Assembly (NCBI RefSeq): GCF_963974575.1
Contig: NZ_CAXBBQ010000001.1
Location: forward strand, 248,001-312,000
Direction: 5' to 3'
Origin: Sphingosinicella sp963974575
GTDB lineage: Bacteria; Pseudomonadota; Alphaproteobacteria; Sphingomonadales; Sphingomonadaceae
Length of the DNA stretch: 64,000 nt
Of this stretch, positions 62,200 to 64,000 are shown piece after piece. Position 1 is the stretch's first letter, and each line of letters begins with the position of its first letter. Position numbers and translations under genes: made by a program. Below the pieces are notes generated by a model, which saw nothing but the letters and a program-made list of their open reading frames with translations, made no database searches and had not been told where the DNA came from.

Positions 62200-62654
62200 G
62201 CCGCTTCGCTATGCCCGACTCCGCTTAAAAGCGCGTAAAGAGCATCACTATTGTTGGTGCCGCGCAGTTTATCGACGAGGCGACGGTCGCGGAACATGCG
62301 ACTGATCTGCGCCAGCGCCTTCAAATGATCTGCGCCGGCATCCTCGGGCGCGAGCAACATGAACACGAGATCGACGGGCTGACGGTCGATCGCTTCGAAC
62401 TCGATCGGCGGATCGAGTTTCGCGAACAGGCCCTGCACGCTCTTGAGTTCAGGAAGTCGTGCATGTGGCACGGCAATACCGCCGCCGAGCCCTGTGGAGC
62501 CCAGGCGCTCGCGCTCCAGCAGGACCTCCATGAGTCGCGCTTCGGGCACACCAACAACCGGCGCGGCAAGCGTGGCAAGCTGCTGAAGCAGTGCCTTCTT
62601 GTTGCCGGCGCGGAGTCCTGTGTGGACTGTTCGCGGTGTGACGAGATCGAACAT
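62196..62654 (-). CDS. ptsN: Nitrogen PTS EIIA protein
   Basis: A 152-residue EIIA-Ntr, a phosphorelay regulator of nitrogen, potassium and stress functions. The phosphorylated histidine is His64 in 'LGGGIAVPHARLPELKSVQG'. 'PVDLVFMLLAPEDAGADHLK' is the next conserved stretch. It follows hpf by 51 bp, the common hpf-ptsN order near rpoN. Confidence 0.95.
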   Translation of the reverse strand: MFDLVTPRTVHTGLRAGNKKALLQQLATLAAPVVGVPEARLMEVLLERERLGSTGLGGGIAVPHARLPELKSVQGLFAKLDPPIEFEAIDRQPVDLVFMLLAPEDAGADHLKALAQISRMFRDRRLVDKLRGTNNSDALYALLSGVGHSEAA

Positions 62655-62705
62655 GGCTGAGCTTATACCCCAAACCGTCTGGAAGGGCCGTTAACGCGCC
62701 GCCGC

Positions 62706-63290
62706 TCAGGCGGCGGGCGGTTCGACCCAGCCGATGTGCCCGTCTTCGCGGCGGTACACCATGTTGTAGGCGCCCGTGCGGCTGTTGCGGAACATCAGCG
62801 CGCCGGTGTGCCGCAGATCGAGCATCATCACCGCATCGGAGACGCTGGCGTCGGGAATGTCGACGCGGGTTTCGGCCACGATGAGAGGGTTGTCGGCGCT
62901 CTCGCCGGTGTCTTCCACCTCTTCATCGGCAGCGCGCAGCACGCGGTATTCGGCATCGAAGGCGATATCCTTCACGCCGTTCAGCCGGTGGTGATCCTCA
63001 AGCCTGCGCTTGTAGCGGCGCATCTGCTTGTCAATCTTTTCGGCTGCGCCGTCGAAGCCGAGCTGCGCGGTGTGCATCGCGCGGTCCGACGCTTTCAACA
63101 CGAGGCCCTGCGTCAGTTGCATCAGGATATCGCAGACGAATCCGGCATCGTGCGGACCCGGCTTCAGCGTGACGTTCGCGCCGGTGGCGCGCACCCCATA
63201 CTTCTGCACCATCGCGCCGAGCGTGGTTTCGATATGCGTTGTCAGCGAAGCGCCGACATCGATCTGCTGACCGGAAACGCGGATATCCAT
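62706..63290 (-). CDS. hpf: Long-form ribosome hibernation promoting factor
   Basis: A 194-residue long-form HPF. The N-terminal RaiA-like domain begins 'MDIRVSGQQIDVGASLTTHI' and includes 'AEKIDKQMRRYKRRLEDHH'. The C-terminal dimerisation domain includes 'DASVSDAVMMLDLRHTGALM' and 'MVYRREDGHIGWVEPP'. It inactivates ribosomes as 100S dimers in stationary phase. The ATG at 63290 matches family starts. Confidence 0.95.
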   Translation of the reverse strand: MDIRVSGQQIDVGASLTTHIETTLGAMVQKYGVRATGANVTLKPGPHDAGFVCDILMQLTQGLVLKASDRAMHTAQLGFDGAAEKIDKQMRRYKRRLEDHHRLNGVKDIAFDAEYRVLRAADEEVEDTGESADNPLIVAETRVDIPDASVSDAVMMLDLRHTGALMFRNSRTGAYNMVYRREDGHIGWVEPPAA

Positions 63291-63394
63291 TTCGGTCCAT
63301 CCTTTCTTTTTGGCCTCGCCCGCCGGTTTGCCGGGCGATGGCAGTAAACGCTTACAGGATACGCCCTTCGGCGCATCCCACCCCAACACAAAAC

Positions 63395-64000
63395 TCAACC
63401 CGTGCCCGTCTGCTCCCACAGCGGATTTTTCAGCAGCTTCAGGAAGGCAGCGTGCCGCGCCAGCTCTTCAGGCGTCGCGGCGTGCGGGCGGGGCGCCACG
63501 TAGCTGCGTTCGACGCGAACCGCAACCGTTTCCTCATGCGTGGCCGCCTGGCCGAGCGACATGCCGATCTGCCGGCCGCCCATGAGCTCTACATAGACAC
63601 GCGAAAGCAGCTGGGCATCGAGCAGCGCGCCGTGCTTGTCGCGCGCGGTCAGATCGATACTGAAACGCGTGCAGAGCGCATCGAGCGAATGCTTCGCGCC
63701 GGGAAACTTCTTGCGCGCCATCGTCAGCGTGTCATCGACCCGCTCGATCGGGATCTGATCGTGGCCGCAGTTGCGCAGTTCCCAGTTGATGAAACGCCGA
63801 TCGAACTCGGCATTGTGCGCGATGAGCCGTGCATCGCCGATAAAGGCCATGAATTCAGCGGCAATCGTTGCAAACGTCGGCTTGTCGGCGAGGAACTTGT
63901 CGGAAAGCCCGTGCACGGCCTCTGCCTCGGCGGGCATCGGGCGGCACGGATTTATGTACGCGTGGAACGAGCGCCCCGTTTCGATGCGGCCGACGAGTTC
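63395..64000 (-). CDS. dnaQ: DNA polymerase III epsilon subunit (5' part beyond the window)
   Basis: A proofreading 3'-5' exonuclease whose first residues lie beyond the right edge; about 202 residues are seen. Visible exonuclease motifs are 'FHAYINPCRP', 'DARLIAHNAEFDRRFINWEL' (Exo II) and 'DKHGALLDAQLLSRVYVELM' (Exo III with His and Asp). The first DxE motif is outside. It is upstream of hpf on the same strand with a 104-bp gap. Confidence 0.95.
   Translation of the reverse strand, partial: ELVGRIETGRSFHAYINPCRPMPAEAEAVHGLSDKFLADKPTFATIAAEFMAFIGDARLIAHNAEFDRRFINWELRNCGHDQIPIERVDDTLTMARKKFPGAKHSLDALCTRFSIDLTARDKHGALLDAQLLSRVYVELMGGRQIGMSLGQAATHEETVAVRVERSYVAPRPHAATPEELARHAAFLKLLKNPLWEQTGTG

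Overview
The window is a GC-rich alphaproteobacterial chromosome segment, most likely from the Sphingomonadales. This rests on the gene set (RegB/RegA with a Sco protein, ImuA-ImuB-DnaE2, MmcB, UPF0262, DUF1491, DUF2948, DUF3576 before leuS, hpf-ptsN), on LexA sites of the alphaproteobacterial GTTC-N7-GTTC type and on a CtrA-type TTAA-N7-TTAAC site. Most of it is dense core chromosome with many 4-bp stop/start overlaps. I see no prophage, insertion sequence, integron or CRISPR array.

Layout. 1-6.7 kb: small lipoprotein, tRNA-Arg(CCG), two GNAT acetyltransferases, a MarR regulator with a clear operator, L-serine dehydratase, a flavodoxin-fold oxidoreductase, a serine hydrolase and an OlsB-like N-acyltransferase. 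6.7-12.1 kb: SOS mutagenesis operon imuA-imuB-dnaE2 behind a LexA box. 12.2-16.0 kb: large autotransporter with near-identical 192-bp repeats. 16.1-17.5 kb: sdpR-sdpI pair and a DUF454 membrane protein. 17.5-26.4 kb: five minus-strand genes combining glucan synthesis (opgD, opgH) with phosphate scavenging (beta-propeller phytase, metallophosphatase, TonB receptor), behind a Pho-box-like site. 26.6-29.0 kb: katG and tRNA-Gly. 29.2-38.1 kb: cnoX-like, Lon-domain and Trm112-like genes, a ubiquinone hydroxylase, ftsK, lolA, xth, ribA and an L,D-transpeptidase. 38.1-41.8 kb: dehydrogenase-like, PLP-binding, ThiE-like and outer-membrane genes. 41.4-45.9 kb: DUF3576-leuS-lptE-holA. 45.9-47.6 kb: the least gene-dense part, with a lipoprotein, two minus-strand terminators, tRNA-Arg(ACG) and a structured repeat. 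47.6-51.2 kb: UPF0262, dcd, rarD, murA, DUF2948. 51.2-57.6 kb: flippase, a membrane protein, a class A PBP behind CtrA-type sites, a zinc protease, YcgN and Sco. 57.7-60.1 kb: ankyrin protein and regB-regA. 60.1-64 kb: mmcB, a SleB-type hydrolase, DUF1491, PilZ, ptsN, hpf and the 3' part of dnaQ.

Three themes join distant genes. First, LexA-type boxes lie before imuA, mmcB and ftsK, so translesion synthesis, mitomycin resistance and chromosome translocation may share SOS control here. Second, CtrA-type sites lie before the class A PBP and, more weakly, before the autotransporter and the SleB hydrolase, suggesting cell-cycle control of envelope genes. Third, phosphate-release enzymes, an outer-membrane transporter and periplasmic glucan genes are co-oriented behind a Pho-box-like element.

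The best candidates for undescribed elements are non-coding: a hairpin-rich region ending in a strong intrinsic terminator just upstream of ftsK (about 32230-32375), a terminator-bounded minus-strand region (about 46258-46505), and a repeat family at 47278-47560 whose stem shows compensatory base changes. No clearly novel multi-gene system is evident.
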